Assembly: GCF_028551275.1 (NCBI RefSeq)
Contig: NZ_CP117025.1
Location: 1,979,501 to 2,043,500, forward strand
Reading direction: 5' to 3'
From: Sphingomonas hankookensis
Lineage (GTDB): Bacteria; Pseudomonadota; Alphaproteobacteria; Sphingomonadales; Sphingomonadaceae
DNA length: 64,000 nucleotides
The notes below the pieces were generated by a model. The model made no database searches. It saw nothing but the letters and a program-made list of their open reading frames with translations, and was not told the DNA's origin. How positions within the stretch are numbered: position 1 is the first letter of the stretch; each line of letters begins with the position of its first letter. The translations under genes were made by a program, and so were the position numbers. Below, in pieces: positions 1 through 8,898 of the stretch.

Positions 1-1044
1 ATGCTGATCGCGATGATCTACATGATCCAGACGGCAGGGACGTCGGATATCCCGACGCTGATGGCCTATGACTTCCCGGCACATGTCCAGACATGGCTGT
101 GGCTGGCGTTCTTTGCCTCGTTCGCGGTCAAGATGCCGATGTGGCCGGTCCATACCTGGTTGCCCGACGCGCACGTGCAGGCGCCGACCGCGGGTTCGGT
201 GATCCTGGCGGGCGTGCTGCTGAAGCTCGGCGGCTATGGCTTCCTGCGCTTCTCCATCCCCATGTTCCCGGAGGCATCGGGTCAGCTGACCTGGCTGATC
301 CTGACGCTGTCGGCGGTGGCGGTTGTCTACACCTCGCTCGTCGCGCTGGTGCAGTCGGACATGAAGAAGCTGATCGCCTATTCGTCGGTTGCACACATGG
401 CGATCGTGACGATCGGCCTGTTCGCCTTCAACCAGCAGGGCATCGAAGGCGCGATGATCGTGATGCTCAGCCACGGGCTGGTGTCGGGCGCGCTCTTCCT
501 GTGCGTCGGCATCATCTATGACCGGCTGCATACCCGCGAGATCGCTCGGTACGGCGGTCTGGCGATCAACATGCCGCGCTATGCTGTGTTCTTCCTGCTG
601 TTCACCATGGCGTCGATCGGTCTGCCGGGCACGTCGGGTTTCGTCGGCGAGTTCCTGAGCCTTGCCGGCACCTATCAGGTGTCGACCTGGGCGGCGCTGA
701 TCTGCACCACCGGCATCATCCTCGGTGCGGCCTATTCGCTATATCTATATCGGCGGATCGCGCTGGGCGATCTGGTGCATGACGATGTGAAGGCGATGCC
801 GGACGTATCGATGCGCGAACTGGCGCTGCTGGCGCCGATCGCCGCGGTGGTGCTCTGGATGGGTGTCTATCCGGAGAGCTTCATGGCGCCGATGCGCAAG
901 GATGTCGGCCTTCTGGTCGCCCGGATCGAGCGCGCGACGCCGCCATCGGATTCACGGCCGACCCCGGGTAATCCGGCGGCAGCAGCGGCGAAGGCCGCGG
1001 AACATGGAACGGGCGCGGCAGCGGCGCACGGGGAAACGCACTGA
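1..1044 (+). CDS. nuoM: NADH-quinone oxidoreductase subunit M, 5' truncated by the window edge
   Basis: Membrane subunit of respiratory complex I, one of the antiporter-like proton channels. The visible 347 residues are the C-terminal two thirds of a protein usually near 500 residues, so the ATG at base 1 is probably an internal methionine. Near the beginning the segment [19 protein letters not shown] matches the conserved lysine/histidine channel region of NuoM/N/L proteins, followed by many hydrophobic helices and [16 protein letters not shown]. The last 35 or so residues are a soluble Ala-rich tail. The stop overlaps the nuoN start (TGATG), as expected for an operon with translational coupling. 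Family assignment is secure; only the 5' end is missing. Confidence 0.96.
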   Translation: MLIAMIYMIQTAGTSDIPTLMAYDFPAHVQTWLWLAFFASFAVKMPMWPVHTWLPDAHVQAPTAGSVILAGVLLKLGGYGFLRFSIPMFPEASGQLTWLILTLSAVAVVYTSLVALVQSDMKKLIAYSSVAHMAIVTIGLFAFNQQGIEGAMIVMLSHGLVSGALFLCVGIIYDRLHTREIARYGGLAINMPRYAVFFLLFTMASIGLPGTSGFVGEFLSLAGTYQVSTWAALICTTGIILGAAYSLYLYRRIALGDLVHDDVKAMPDVSMRELALLAPIAAVVLWMGVYPESFMAPMRKDVGLLVARIERATPPSDSRPTPGNPAAAAAKAAEHGTGAAAAHGETH

Positions 1045-2489
1045 TGAGCTACGCCGAACAACTTTCGATGACGCTGCCCGAACTGGTGCTGGCGGTCGGG
1101 GCGATCGTCCTGATGCTGGTATCGGCTTGGGGCAAGCAGGCGGCGGCGCGCGGCGTCAGTATCGCGGCGGTCTTCGTGCTGGCCGGCGCGGGCGTTGCGC
1201 TGATCGGCAACGGATCGTCGGGCGGGACGGCGTTCGGCGGCATGTATCGTGCCGACGCGTTCGCCGCCTTTGCCAAGGTGCTGATCTATATCGCATCGGC
1301 GGTGGCGATCATCATTGCGCCGCGCTTTTTCGAACGGACCAGCGGCGACGACCTGAAGCCCGAATATCCGGTGCTGATCCTGTTGTCGGCCTGCGGCATG
1401 GGCATGATGGTGTCGGCGTCCGACCTGTTGCTGCTCTATGTCGGTCTCGAGTTGCAGAGCCTTGCGGCGTACGTCCTCGCCAGCTTCATGCGGCGCGACA
1501 CGCGTTCGGCCGAAGCGGGCCTGAAATATTTCGTGCTGGGTGCGCTGGCGTCGGGCATCCTGCTGTACGGCATCAGCCTGGTCTATGGCTTTGCCGGCAC
1601 TACCCTGTTCGACGATATTGCGATTGCCTATGCCGGCCCGCGCAACATGGGCTTGCTGTTCGGGCTGGTGTTCGTGTTCGCCGGGCTTGCGTTCAAGCTC
1701 GCCGCCGTGCCGTTCCACATGTGGACGCCGGACGTTTATGAAGGCGCGCCGACGCCGGTGACCGCCTTCTTCGCCTCGGCGCCGAAGGTTGCGGCGATGG
1801 CCATGGCGCTACGCGTGGCGGTCGAGGCGATGGGCCCGGCGGTCCTCGAATGGCGCCAGATCGTGATCTTTGCGGCGCTCGCTTCGATCATTCTCGGTGC
1901 GGTCGGTGCGATCGGGCAGAGGAACATCAAGCGGCTGCTCGCTTATTCTTCGATCAACAATGTCGGCTTCGCGCTTATCGGCCTCGCCGCCGGATCGGCG
2001 CAGGGTGTCGCGGGCGTGCTGTTCTACCTCGCCGTCTATATCGTGATGACGCTGGGGTCGTTCCTGATCGTCCTGCAGATGCGCGACGAGAACGGCCAGC
2101 CGGTCGAGACGGTTGCCAGCCTGGCAGGCCTGTCGCGGACGCGGCCGGCACTGGCGTTCGCGCTGATGATCTTTATGTTCTCGCTCGCCGGCATCCCGCC
2201 GCTGTTCGGTTTCTGGGCGAAGTACGCGGTGTTCGAAGCCGCGGTGCAGGCAGGCCTGTTGTCGCTGGCGGTGATCGGTATCGCCGCATCGACCATCGGT
2301 GCCTTCTATTACCTGCGCGTCGTCAAGACGATGTATTTTGACGAACCGGCCCCGGCCTTCGGACGTGAGCCGGCGCTGGTCGAAGGTGGCCTGACCCTGG
2401 CGGCGGCGATCGTGATTTCGCCGGTCAGCCTGTTCCTGATCGCGCCCTTGTCGGCATGGTCGCTGGCCGCGGCGCGGGCGCTGTTCTGA
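1044..2489 (+). CDS. nuoN: NADH-quinone oxidoreductase subunit N
   Basis: Last gene of the complex I operon; encodes an antiporter-like proton-translocating membrane subunit in the inner membrane. The 481 residues form about 14 hydrophobic helices. GLELQSLAAYVLASF, the KLAAVPFHMWTPDVYEGAP segment and QRNIKRLLAYSSINNVGF are the expected helix 5, 7 and 8 signatures with the channel glutamate and lysines. Length is normal for the family. The start overlaps the nuoM stop by one base. The end overlaps the likely birA start by 34 bases. Confidence 0.97.
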   Translation: MSYAEQLSMTLPELVLAVGAIVLMLVSAWGKQAAARGVSIAAVFVLAGAGVALIGNGSSGGTAFGGMYRADAFAAFAKVLIYIASAVAIIIAPRFFERTSGDDLKPEYPVLILLSACGMGMMVSASDLLLLYVGLELQSLAAYVLASFMRRDTRSAEAGLKYFVLGALASGILLYGISLVYGFAGTTLFDDIAIAYAGPRNMGLLFGLVFVFAGLAFKLAAVPFHMWTPDVYEGAPTPVTAFFASAPKVAAMAMALRVAVEAMGPAVLEWRQIVIFAALASIILGAVGAIGQRNIKRLLAYSSINNVGFALIGLAAGSAQGVAGVLFYLAVYIVMTLGSFLIVLQMRDENGQPVETVASLAGLSRTRPALAFALMIFMFSLAGIPPLFGFWAKYAVFEAAVQAGLLSLAVIGIAASTIGAFYYLRVVKTMYFDEPAPAFGREPALVEGGLTLAAAIVISPVSLFLIAPLSAWSLAAARALF

Positions 2490-3187
2490 CGGTTCGCGTT
2501 ATCGGCGAGACGGGGTCGACCAACGCCGACCTCCTTGCCGCATCGCAGGCCGGTGCCGCGGAAGGCATTTGGTTGCGGGCGGAACGCCAGAATGCCGGGC
2601 GGGGACGGGTCGGGCGTCCCTGGTCGGATGGTGCGGGCAATTTGTTTGCCAGCACGATCGTGCGGCTGGCGCCCGGCGATCCGCCGGCACCAACGCTGAC
2701 GCTCGTTGCGGCGATTGCGCTGGCGGAGGCGGTGGCAGCGGTCGCGCCCGGGCTGGCAACGATCAAATGGCCGAACGACTTGTTGATCGGCGGCGCGAAG
2801 TTGTCAGGTATTCTGCTGGAACGCGGCGACGGTAACGCCGTCGTGATCGGATTCGGGGTTAATCTGGCGAGCCACCCGCATCTGACCGATCGCCCGACGA
2901 CGAGCTTGTTGGAGCATGGCGTAGCCGCCGACCCCGCGATGTTGCTCGACCTGTTGCGCGATCATTTTGCAGTTTGGCTGGACCTGTGGCGCGGTCATGC
3001 GATGACCATGATCCGCGACGCGTGGGAAGCATCCGCCCATCCCCGCGGCACTCCGCTCCGGGTCCGTCTGCCGGACGGTGGCGAGCGGCAGGGACGGTTC
3101 GATGGGCTGGATTCCGATGGCGCGCTTCGCCTGTTGGATGGCGATGGCGTGGTAATCCTGGTCCACGCGGGTGACGTCTTTGCTTGA
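2456..3187 (+). CDS. birA: Biotin--[acetyl-CoA-carboxylase] ligase
   Basis: Activates biotin to biotinyl-AMP and transfers it to the biotin carboxyl carrier protein of acetyl-CoA carboxylase in the cytoplasm. ETGSTN (residues 18-23), the biotin-binding loop GRGRVGRPW (48-56), KWPNDL (104-109) and KLSGIL (115-120) are all present, followed by a small C-terminal SH3-like domain. At 243 residues it lacks the N-terminal winged helix of E. coli BirA, so it is the monofunctional class without repressor activity. The ATG at 2456 lies inside the end of nuoN; no better in-frame start was seen before the conserved ETGSTN. Location between nuoN and coaX is a common alphaproteobacterial arrangement. Confidence 0.93.
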   Translation: MVAGRGAGAVLTVRVIGETGSTNADLLAASQAGAAEGIWLRAERQNAGRGRVGRPWSDGAGNLFASTIVRLAPGDPPAPTLTLVAAIALAEAVAAVAPGLATIKWPNDLLIGGAKLSGILLERGDGNAVVIGFGVNLASHPHLTDRPTTSLLEHGVAADPAMLLDLLRDHFAVWLDLWRGHAMTMIRDAWEASAHPRGTPLRVRLPDGGERQGRFDGLDSDGALRLLDGDGVVILVHAGDVFA

Positions 3188-3298
3188 ACGAGGCTGCCTG
3201 GCCCTGCGGCGTCAGCTTCGACGGCAGAGCTTGTCGTCGGTCGGCGGACCCTCTACCGCGGGACGAAGCGTGCCGTGCGGGCATGGCGGGGAAATTCG

Positions 3299-4087
3299 AT
3301 GCTGCTAGCGATCGACGCCGGCAATACCAATATCGTGTTTGCGCTGGTCGATGGCGATGCGATCGTCGCACGCTGGCGCATCGCGACCGATCCCCGCCGT
3401 ACGGCCGATGAATATGCGGTATGGCTCAGCCAGTTGCTGGCGCTCGACGGCCGCGACCGTTCGGTCGTGACCGGCGTCATCATCGGCACTGTCGTCCCGC
3501 GCGCACTCCACAATCTCGAAGTGCTGGCGATCAAATATTTCGGGGTCGAGGCAGCGGTGGCAGGACGCGGCGCGGCGGCATACGGCATCGCGCTCGACGT
3601 CGAGGAACCGCATGCGGTCGGCGCGGATCGTGCGTTGAACGCAATCGCGGCGCACGCGGCGCATCCCGGTGACCTGATCGTCGTGGATTTCGGCACGGCG
3701 GCTACGTTCGATGTCGTCGATTATTCGGGCGCCTATAAGGGCGGCATCATCGCGCCGGGAATCAACCTATCGCTCGACGCGCTGGTGACGGCGGCGGCGA
3801 AACTGCCGCGCATCGCGATCGAGGCACCGGTGTCGACAAGCGTCATCGGCCGCAACACCGCCGATCAGATGCATATCGGCATCTATTGGGGCTATATCGC
3901 GATGATCGAGGGGCTGGTCGCGCGGATGAAGGCGGAAATCGGCCGCCCGGTCCGCGTGATCGCCACGGGCGGTCTGGCGATCCTTTTCGAGAAACATACG
4001 CAGGTGTTCGACCATGTCGAACAGGACCTGACCATCACGGGACTGGCGATGCTGTGGCGCCGCACCCATATCACTACAGCACCATAA
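3299..4087 (+). CDS. coaX: Type III pantothenate kinase
   Basis: Phosphorylates pantothenate in the first step of coenzyme A synthesis. Starting at ATG 3299, after a GGCGGGG ribosome-binding site, the protein opens [20 protein letters not shown], the phosphate-binding loop of the ASKHA-type CoaX fold. Later [11 protein letters not shown] and [15 protein letters not shown] are further CoaX motifs; the C-terminal ATGGLA is the adenosine motif. The length of 262 residues is typical. An upstream in-frame ATG at 3275 adds eight residues that homologues lack, so the internal start is preferred. It lies in the same run as birA and rnj. Confidence 0.94.
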   Translation: MLLAIDAGNTNIVFALVDGDAIVARWRIATDPRRTADEYAVWLSQLLALDGRDRSVVTGVIIGTVVPRALHNLEVLAIKYFGVEAAVAGRGAAAYGIALDVEEPHAVGADRALNAIAAHAAHPGDLIVVDFGTAATFDVVDYSGAYKGGIIAPGINLSLDALVTAAAKLPRIAIEAPVSTSVIGRNTADQMHIGIYWGYIAMIEGLVARMKAEIGRPVRVIATGGLAILFEKHTQVFDHVEQDLTITGLAMLWRRTHITTAP

Positions 4088-4135
4088 CGAAGCAAACCGA
4101 ACCCGCGAATGGGCGCGGGCATTGAAAGAAATTGA

Positions 4136-5776
4136 GTGACACCAAAGAAAGAACTGCTCTTCGTCGCGCTCGGCGGATCGGGCGAAATCGGCATGAACGT
4201 CAACCTGTACGGCACCGCCGGCAAGTGGCTGATGATCGATTGCGGCGTGACCTTTGCCGACCCGGCCTATCCGGGCATCGACGTGATGCTGCCCGACCTC
4301 CAGTTCATCGAGGAACGCGGCGACCAGTTGCTCGGCATCGTCATCACCCACGGGCATGAGGACCATATCGGCGCGCTGCCCTATCTAGCCGCCGATCTGG
4401 GCGTGCCGATCTATGCGACGCCGTTCACCGCCGGGCTGATCCGGGGCAAGCTGGACGAAGAAGGCATTGCCGACCGGGTGAAGCTGAAGATCGTGCACCT
4501 GGGCGGCAACGTGAACGTCGGGCCGTTCGGCGTGAAGTTCGTGCCGATGGCGCATTCGATCCCCGAATCGACCTCGCTGGTCATTTCCACGCCGCATGGG
4601 AATGTTTTTCATTCGGGTGATTGGAAGCTGGATGCGCAACCGATGGTCGCGACCCCCGCGACGCCGGAAGAGCTTACCGCGATCGGGGACGAGGGCATTC
4701 TCGCGCTCGTTTGCGATTCGACCAACGTCTTCAATACCGAAGCGTCAGGTTCGGAAGCGGACGTCCGAAAGGGGTTGTTCAAGCAGATCTCGTCGGCGCA
4801 GGGGCGGCGGGTGATGGTCACCAGCTTCGCGTCGAACGCGGCGCGATTGCACACGCTGGGCGAAGTGGCGCGCGATACCAACCGCAAGGTCTGCGTGGCG
4901 GGCCGTTCGCTCGACCGAATCCTGAAGGTCGCGAAGGCCACCGGTTATCTGAAGGATTTCCCGCAGACGGTCGATTTTGACACCGCGATGCGGCTGCCGC
5001 GCGATCAGGTGCTGATCATCGCAACCGGTGGACAGGGCGAGCAGCGTGCCGCGCTGGCACGCATTGCGAACCGCGAACATCAGCTGAGCCTCGAAGCCGG
5101 CGACCGGGTCATCTTCTCGTCGAAGCAGATTCCGGGCAACGAAGTCGCGATCGGCCGAATCCAGAACCAGCTGGCCGCGGCCGGGATCGAGATGATCACC
5201 GACCGGCAGGCGCATGTGCACGTGTCGGGCCATCCGGGCCGACCGGAACTGGCCAAGCTCTATGGCTGGCTGCGGCCCAAGGTGCTGATGCCGGTGCATG
5301 GCGAAATGCGGCACCTGATGGAACATGCCCGGTTCGGCCTGTCGCAAGGGATCAAGCAGACGCTGGTCCAGACCAATGGCGACATCGTGCGCCTGGCCCC
5401 GGGCAATCCGGTCAAGGTCGGCAACGCGGTCGTCGGGCGTCTGGCGCTGGATGGCGACGTCATCCTGCCCGCCGACGGCACGACGATCAACGAACGGCGC
5501 AAGCTGGCGGCCTATGGCCACATGTCGGTGGCGGTGGCGGTCGACCGGCGCGGGCAATTGATCGGCGAACCGCAGATCCGCGTGCAGGGCGTGCCGGTCG
5601 AGGAAGATCGCGAACCCTTTCTCGAGGAAGCGGTCGATGCCGCGGTGGAGGCTGTCGCGTCGAAGGGGCGCGAGCGGTCCAAGCTGCCCGAGGCGATCCG
5701 TCTGGCGGTGCGCCGCGTCGCGACGCGCTGGACGGGCAAGAAGCCGGTCGTCGACGTCCTCATCATCCCGGCCTGA
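4136..5776 (+). CDS. rnj: Ribonuclease J
   Basis: Metallo-beta-lactamase/beta-CASP ribonuclease for RNA turnover and rRNA 5' maturation. A GTG start at 4136 follows a GAAAGAAA stretch and gives MTPKKELLFVALGGSGEIGMN, the usual N-terminus. The metal site HGHEDHIGALPYLA is intact, as are the later HSIPES and FHSGDWK motifs and the beta-CASP segment VHVSGHPGRPELAKL. The 546-residue length is normal. The gene follows coaX by 48 bases that contain a small GC hairpin (CCCGCG/CGCGGG) and is followed after 5 bases by the DUF1467 gene. Confidence 0.95.
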   Translation: MTPKKELLFVALGGSGEIGMNVNLYGTAGKWLMIDCGVTFADPAYPGIDVMLPDLQFIEERGDQLLGIVITHGHEDHIGALPYLAADLGVPIYATPFTAGLIRGKLDEEGIADRVKLKIVHLGGNVNVGPFGVKFVPMAHSIPESTSLVISTPHGNVFHSGDWKLDAQPMVATPATPEELTAIGDEGILALVCDSTNVFNTEASGSEADVRKGLFKQISSAQGRRVMVTSFASNAARLHTLGEVARDTNRKVCVAGRSLDRILKVAKATGYLKDFPQTVDFDTAMRLPRDQVLIIATGGQGEQRAALARIANREHQLSLEAGDRVIFSSKQIPGNEVAIGRIQNQLAAAGIEMITDRQAHVHVSGHPGRPELAKLYGWLRPKVLMPVHGEMRHLMEHARFGLSQGIKQTLVQTNGDIVRLAPGNPVKVGNAVVGRLALDGDVILPADGTTINERRKLAAYGHMSVAVAVDRRGQLIGEPQIRVQGVPVEEDREPFLEEAVDAAVEAVASKGRERSKLPEAIRLAVRRVATRWTGKKPVVDVLIIPA

Positions 5777-5781
5777 CCGAC

Positions 5782-6042
5782 ATGGCATGGCAGTCGGCGC
5801 TGGCGATCTACCTGCTCTTCTGGGTGTTCGCCATGTTCCTGGTCCTGCCGTTCGGGGTTCGCACGACGCATGAAGCGGGCGAACCCCCGGTGCCGGGACA
5901 GGCCGACAGCGCGCCGGCGGGGTTCAGTTTCGGGCGGATGGCGTGGCGGACGACCATCGTCGCGACCGTGCTGTTCGCGATCTTCTATCTGAACTTCGTG
6001 TTCGGATGGGTGACGGCGGATATGCTGGATTTCTATCGCTGA
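5782..6042 (+). CDS. DUF1467 family small membrane protein
   Basis: An 86-residue protein with two predicted membrane helices, one at residues 5-25 and one at about 55-75, joined by a short Pro/Ala-rich loop (VPGQADSAPAG). The FGVRTTHEAGE stretch after helix 1 is characteristic of the DUF1467 family, which in alphaproteobacteria habitually follows the RNase J gene. The function of the family is unknown. Only five bases separate it from rnj, so it is probably the last gene of the nuo-birA-coaX-rnj run. Confidence 0.85.
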   Translation: MAWQSALAIYLLFWVFAMFLVLPFGVRTTHEAGEPPVPGQADSAPAGFSFGRMAWRTTIVATVLFAIFYLNFVFGWVTADMLDFYR

Positions 6043-6097
6043 GGGCGGCTTTTGAGCGTAGCGTGTCATCCGCGCTCGTTTGTATGAACCCTTCAGC

Positions 6098-6217
6098 CGT
6101 TTGCTTCGGGCGCAGGTTCGAGCTTGTCGAGAACCGTAGTCGAGAAGGGGTTGCCCCAAACTACGGCGTTCTCGACAAACGCTTCTCGACAGGCTCGAAG
6201 CTGCTCGAACTGAACGG
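6098..6217. repeat. Interspersed intergenic repeat, family 1, copy A
   Basis: About 120 bases that recur at 24521-24641 with roughly 85 percent identity by eye. Both copies run from CGTTTGCTTCG to GCTCGAACTGAACGG. Inside lie inverted arms: GGTTCGAGCTTGTCGAGAA on the left and TTCTCGACAGGCTCGAA on the right, so the element can fold into a hairpin. It sits between convergent genes. It looks like a REP/MITE-type palindromic element and encodes no protein. Confidence 0.85.
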
Positions 6218-6242
6218 TGGTGATTGGTGATGAGCCTGAGCC

Positions 6243-8528
6243 TCAGCTCCGCAACCGCTCGATCGCCTGCGCCAGCACCACGTAGAGCTTGCCCATATCC
6301 GACGACAGCAAGGTCACACCCATCGGCGATCCGTCGCGAAGGGTCAGGATGTGGCGCAGCATCGCTTCGAAATCATGGATGTAGCGGTTCACCTGATCGC
6401 GGAAGCCGTCGTCCTGATCGTACAGCGACGCGATCTCACGCGCCTGCGCGCTGTCGATCAGGCGGACCGCGCGGCGGGTGAAGACCCCTCGGTCACCCTT
6501 GAGGTAGGCGGCCCATGCCGTGTCCGACACATCGGTCGACAGCGAACGGGCAATGTCGATCGCGGCGGAGTTCATCGCTTCGATCAGCAACGACACCCGG
6601 CGCGAGAATTGATCGCTGTCCGCCGCTTCGCGCTCGGCACGGGCAGCGGCGATGCGTTCGTCCAACTGCTTGCTGGTATCCGCGATGTCGAGCATCTGCC
6701 GCGACAGCCGTTCGGACGCCTCGATCGCCGAAGCAACCGCATGGTTCGCGATGGTCGAAAGCTCGGCCACCTGCGCGGTCACGGCATTGTCGACGGCATT
6801 CGCGAGCGCGCGGGCGCCCTGTGTCTCCAGATCGCGGGCGGCGTCAGGCAAGACCTTGGCCAGCGTATCGCGCGCCTGTTGACTGGCCGCTTCGGCGGTG
6901 TCGCGGATGCGCAGCATCGCCTCCGACAGGCGGGGCGCGGCGTCCTCTGCAAAGCGGACGGTCGTCGCGATGGTATCGTCAACGATGGTGCGGACGCCCT
7001 CGATCCGCTCCGCGCCCCGGTCGAGCGTGTCGAGCAGCGACTGCTGCACGGTCGACAGCGTGTCGCGCTGCATCGCCACCACGCCGGCAATCGCCTCGAT
7101 GGCGTCATGGGTGCTCTCGGCGGCGGTGACGAGGGCCAGCAATTCAGGCTTCGACCCGGCAACCACTGCGCGGCTGTCGGCGATCCGGGCGTCGAGCCGG
7201 TCGAGCGCCCCCGGCAGGGTCTCGTCCATTTCGCGCGCGGCGGCGTCGAGTGCGGTCAGCACCTCTTCCGCCGTGGCGATCACCCGGCGGGCGGTGTCGT
7301 CGCCATTGGCCAGCGCTTCCGCCAACGCATCGGCGACCTGGGTCAGCGCGCCGACCGATCCGGCAACCGCCTGCGCACGTTCGACGCCGGTCGTGCGCAG
7401 CACGTCGAACCGTTCGTCGACACCCGACAGGCCGTCATTGAGCAGAGTGAGCAATGCCTCGCTGTCCCGGCGGCGATCGTCCAGCTGGGCGGCAAGGCTG
7501 CGGATCGAACCGTCGATCTGGGCGACGCGGGTGGCGAGTTGCTCGGCGCCTTCGCGGCCGGCGCGTTCGATCGCCGAACCGTTCGCCTCGATCATCGCGA
7601 TGGTCGCGTCGCCCTGCGCGGTGATCGCCTTGCGCGATTCGTCGATGGCGGCGGCAGCACGGTCGAGCACCGCATCGATCGCGCCGGACATGGTGGCGAT
7701 GACGCTTTCCAGACGGGCACCGGCGCTTTCGCTGGTCGCCTCCATCCGGTTCATGTGCGCGGCAAGGCGTTGGGCAGCGCCCCCGGCAAGCTCGTCCGCT
7801 TCGCGCGACTGCTGGGCCACGTTCGCGAGCTGCGCGTCGAGCGCGGCGACCCGTTCGCTGGCGGTCAGGCCGGTCGCGTCGAGCAGCGCGGCCAGTTCCG
7901 CCGTTTCCGAATGCGCCCGCGGCAGGGTGGCGAGGACGGTGGCCAGACGCTGTTCGGTGGTCTGGCTCATGCGGTCGAGTGTCGCGGTCGTTTCGCCGAT
8001 CGCCGCGATCTGTTCGCGCATATCGGCGCTGATGCCGCGCAGCCGGCCGGTGGCGGCATCGCCCAGCATCATCAGTGACGCACTCTGCTCGACCACCTCC
8101 GCGCGCGATTCGGCGAGGGTTCGGCGGACCGATTCCAGCACCTGTTCGAGTGCAAAGGCTTCGGCGCGCATCGACTGCGCGGTCGCGGCGAAGCGACGGG
8201 CTTCGCTGCGGCTGTTGCGGCGTAGCAGCAGCCAGCCGATACCGACCAGCATCGGCGGCACGCATAGCGCAGCGATGAACGACGCCATGCCGATCGGCCC
8301 GAGCGCGGGGAGGGAGGGGGCGCTCCATGCCAGCATGCCGCCGATCCATGCGACCACGACCAGTCCGGCAATCGAAGGGCCGATCCAGTTGCGTCGGATC
8401 GGTTCGGCATCCGGAAACGCCTCTGCCAGCCAATGTTGAGTGTCGTCGGTCACGGCATGCGGTGCCGTGAACCCGTCGTCGGCGTCGTGGCGATGCTGTT
8501 GCAGCCCGTTGTTCGAACCCCCGTTCAT
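6243..8528 (-). CDS. Large membrane-anchored coiled-coil protein, possibly TipN-like
   Basis: A 761-residue protein. Two hydrophobic helices lie near residues 47-67 and 76-102, separated by a short loop; the remaining 650 residues are Ala/Glu/Arg/Asp-rich helix with heptad character. The last 120 residues are different and look like a small conserved domain (AYLKGDRGVFTRRAVRL ... FEAMLRHILTLRDG ... LLSSDMGKLYVVLAQAIERL). Two N-terminal membrane segments followed by a long coiled coil is the architecture of the Caulobacter polarity protein TipN. That is an inference from architecture and remembered similarity of the C-terminal block, not an alignment. It stands alone on the minus strand, divergent from the HPt-like gene at 8608. 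Confidence 0.75.
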   Translation of the reverse strand: MNGGSNNGLQQHRHDADDGFTAPHAVTDDTQHWLAEAFPDAEPIRRNWIGPSIAGLVVVAWIGGMLAWSAPSLPALGPIGMASFIAALCVPPMLVGIGWLLLRRNSRSEARRFAATAQSMRAEAFALEQVLESVRRTLAESRAEVVEQSASLMMLGDAATGRLRGISADMREQIAAIGETTATLDRMSQTTEQRLATVLATLPRAHSETAELAALLDATGLTASERVAALDAQLANVAQQSREADELAGGAAQRLAAHMNRMEATSESAGARLESVIATMSGAIDAVLDRAAAAIDESRKAITAQGDATIAMIEANGSAIERAGREGAEQLATRVAQIDGSIRSLAAQLDDRRRDSEALLTLLNDGLSGVDERFDVLRTTGVERAQAVAGSVGALTQVADALAEALANGDDTARRVIATAEEVLTALDAAAREMDETLPGALDRLDARIADSRAVVAGSKPELLALVTAAESTHDAIEAIAGVVAMQRDTLSTVQQSLLDTLDRGAERIEGVRTIVDDTIATTVRFAEDAAPRLSEAMLRIRDTAEAASQQARDTLAKVLPDAARDLETQGARALANAVDNAVTAQVAELSTIANHAVASAIEASERLSRQMLDIADTSKQLDERIAAARAEREAADSDQFSRRVSLLIEAMNSAAIDIARSLSTDVSDTAWAAYLKGDRGVFTRRAVRLIDSAQAREIASLYDQDDGFRDQVNRYIHDFEAMLRHILTLRDGSPMGVTLLSSDMGKLYVVLAQAIERLRS

Positions 8529-8607
8529 GGCCTGCGTCTAACACGATCGAGGGGGCAGCGACAGCCGGGTAAGAATCCATTAACCCCGTTCGCACTATGA
8601 CGATTCC

Positions 8608-8898
8608 ATGGCTTATGATCCCGGTGCGATCGATGCGACGCTGGCGGCGGCGGTAGGCGACGAGCCGCTGCTGATCGCCGAGCTGCGCGGAGCGTTCATC
8701 GACAGCGCGCGGCGGGTGCTGGCCACGATGGAAAGCGCGACCGGCGAGCAATGGGCGGGGGCGGCGTTCCGGCTGAAAGGGCTTGCCGCCAGCTTCGGCG
8801 CGGTGCGGCTGATGACGCTGGCGGCCGAGGCTGCGCTCGCGCCGGTTGGCGATCCGACGACGTTGCGTCGCCTCCACCGGGCGATCGACCGCTTCTGA
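8608..8898 (+). CDS. HPt-fold protein lacking the phosphorylatable histidine
   Basis: A 96-residue all-helical protein. The segment AAFRLKGLAASFGAVRLM (residues 52-69) matches the central helix of histidine phosphotransfer (HPt) domains, whose usual form is A-H-x-L-K-G-x-x-x-x-x-G-A. Here the histidine position is Phe54 (TTC codon), so the protein should not accept phosphate. The lysine and glycines that surround the active site remain. It may act as an adaptor or inhibitor by binding a receiver domain; no kinase or response regulator gene is adjacent. It is convergent with the VWA gene at 8899 with no spacer. Confidence 0.7.
   Translation: MAYDPGAIDATLAAAVGDEPLLIAELRGAFIDSARRVLATMESATGEQWAGAAFRLKGLAASFGAVRLMTLAAEAALAPVGDPTTLRRLHRAIDRF

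Noticed and set aside
6351-8078. Long plus-strand reading frame of 575 codons opposite the coiled-coil protein gene
   Set aside because: It is antisense to a gene with clear coiled-coil composition and is explained by GC-rich third positions; its product is Arg/Gly/His-rich with no domain.
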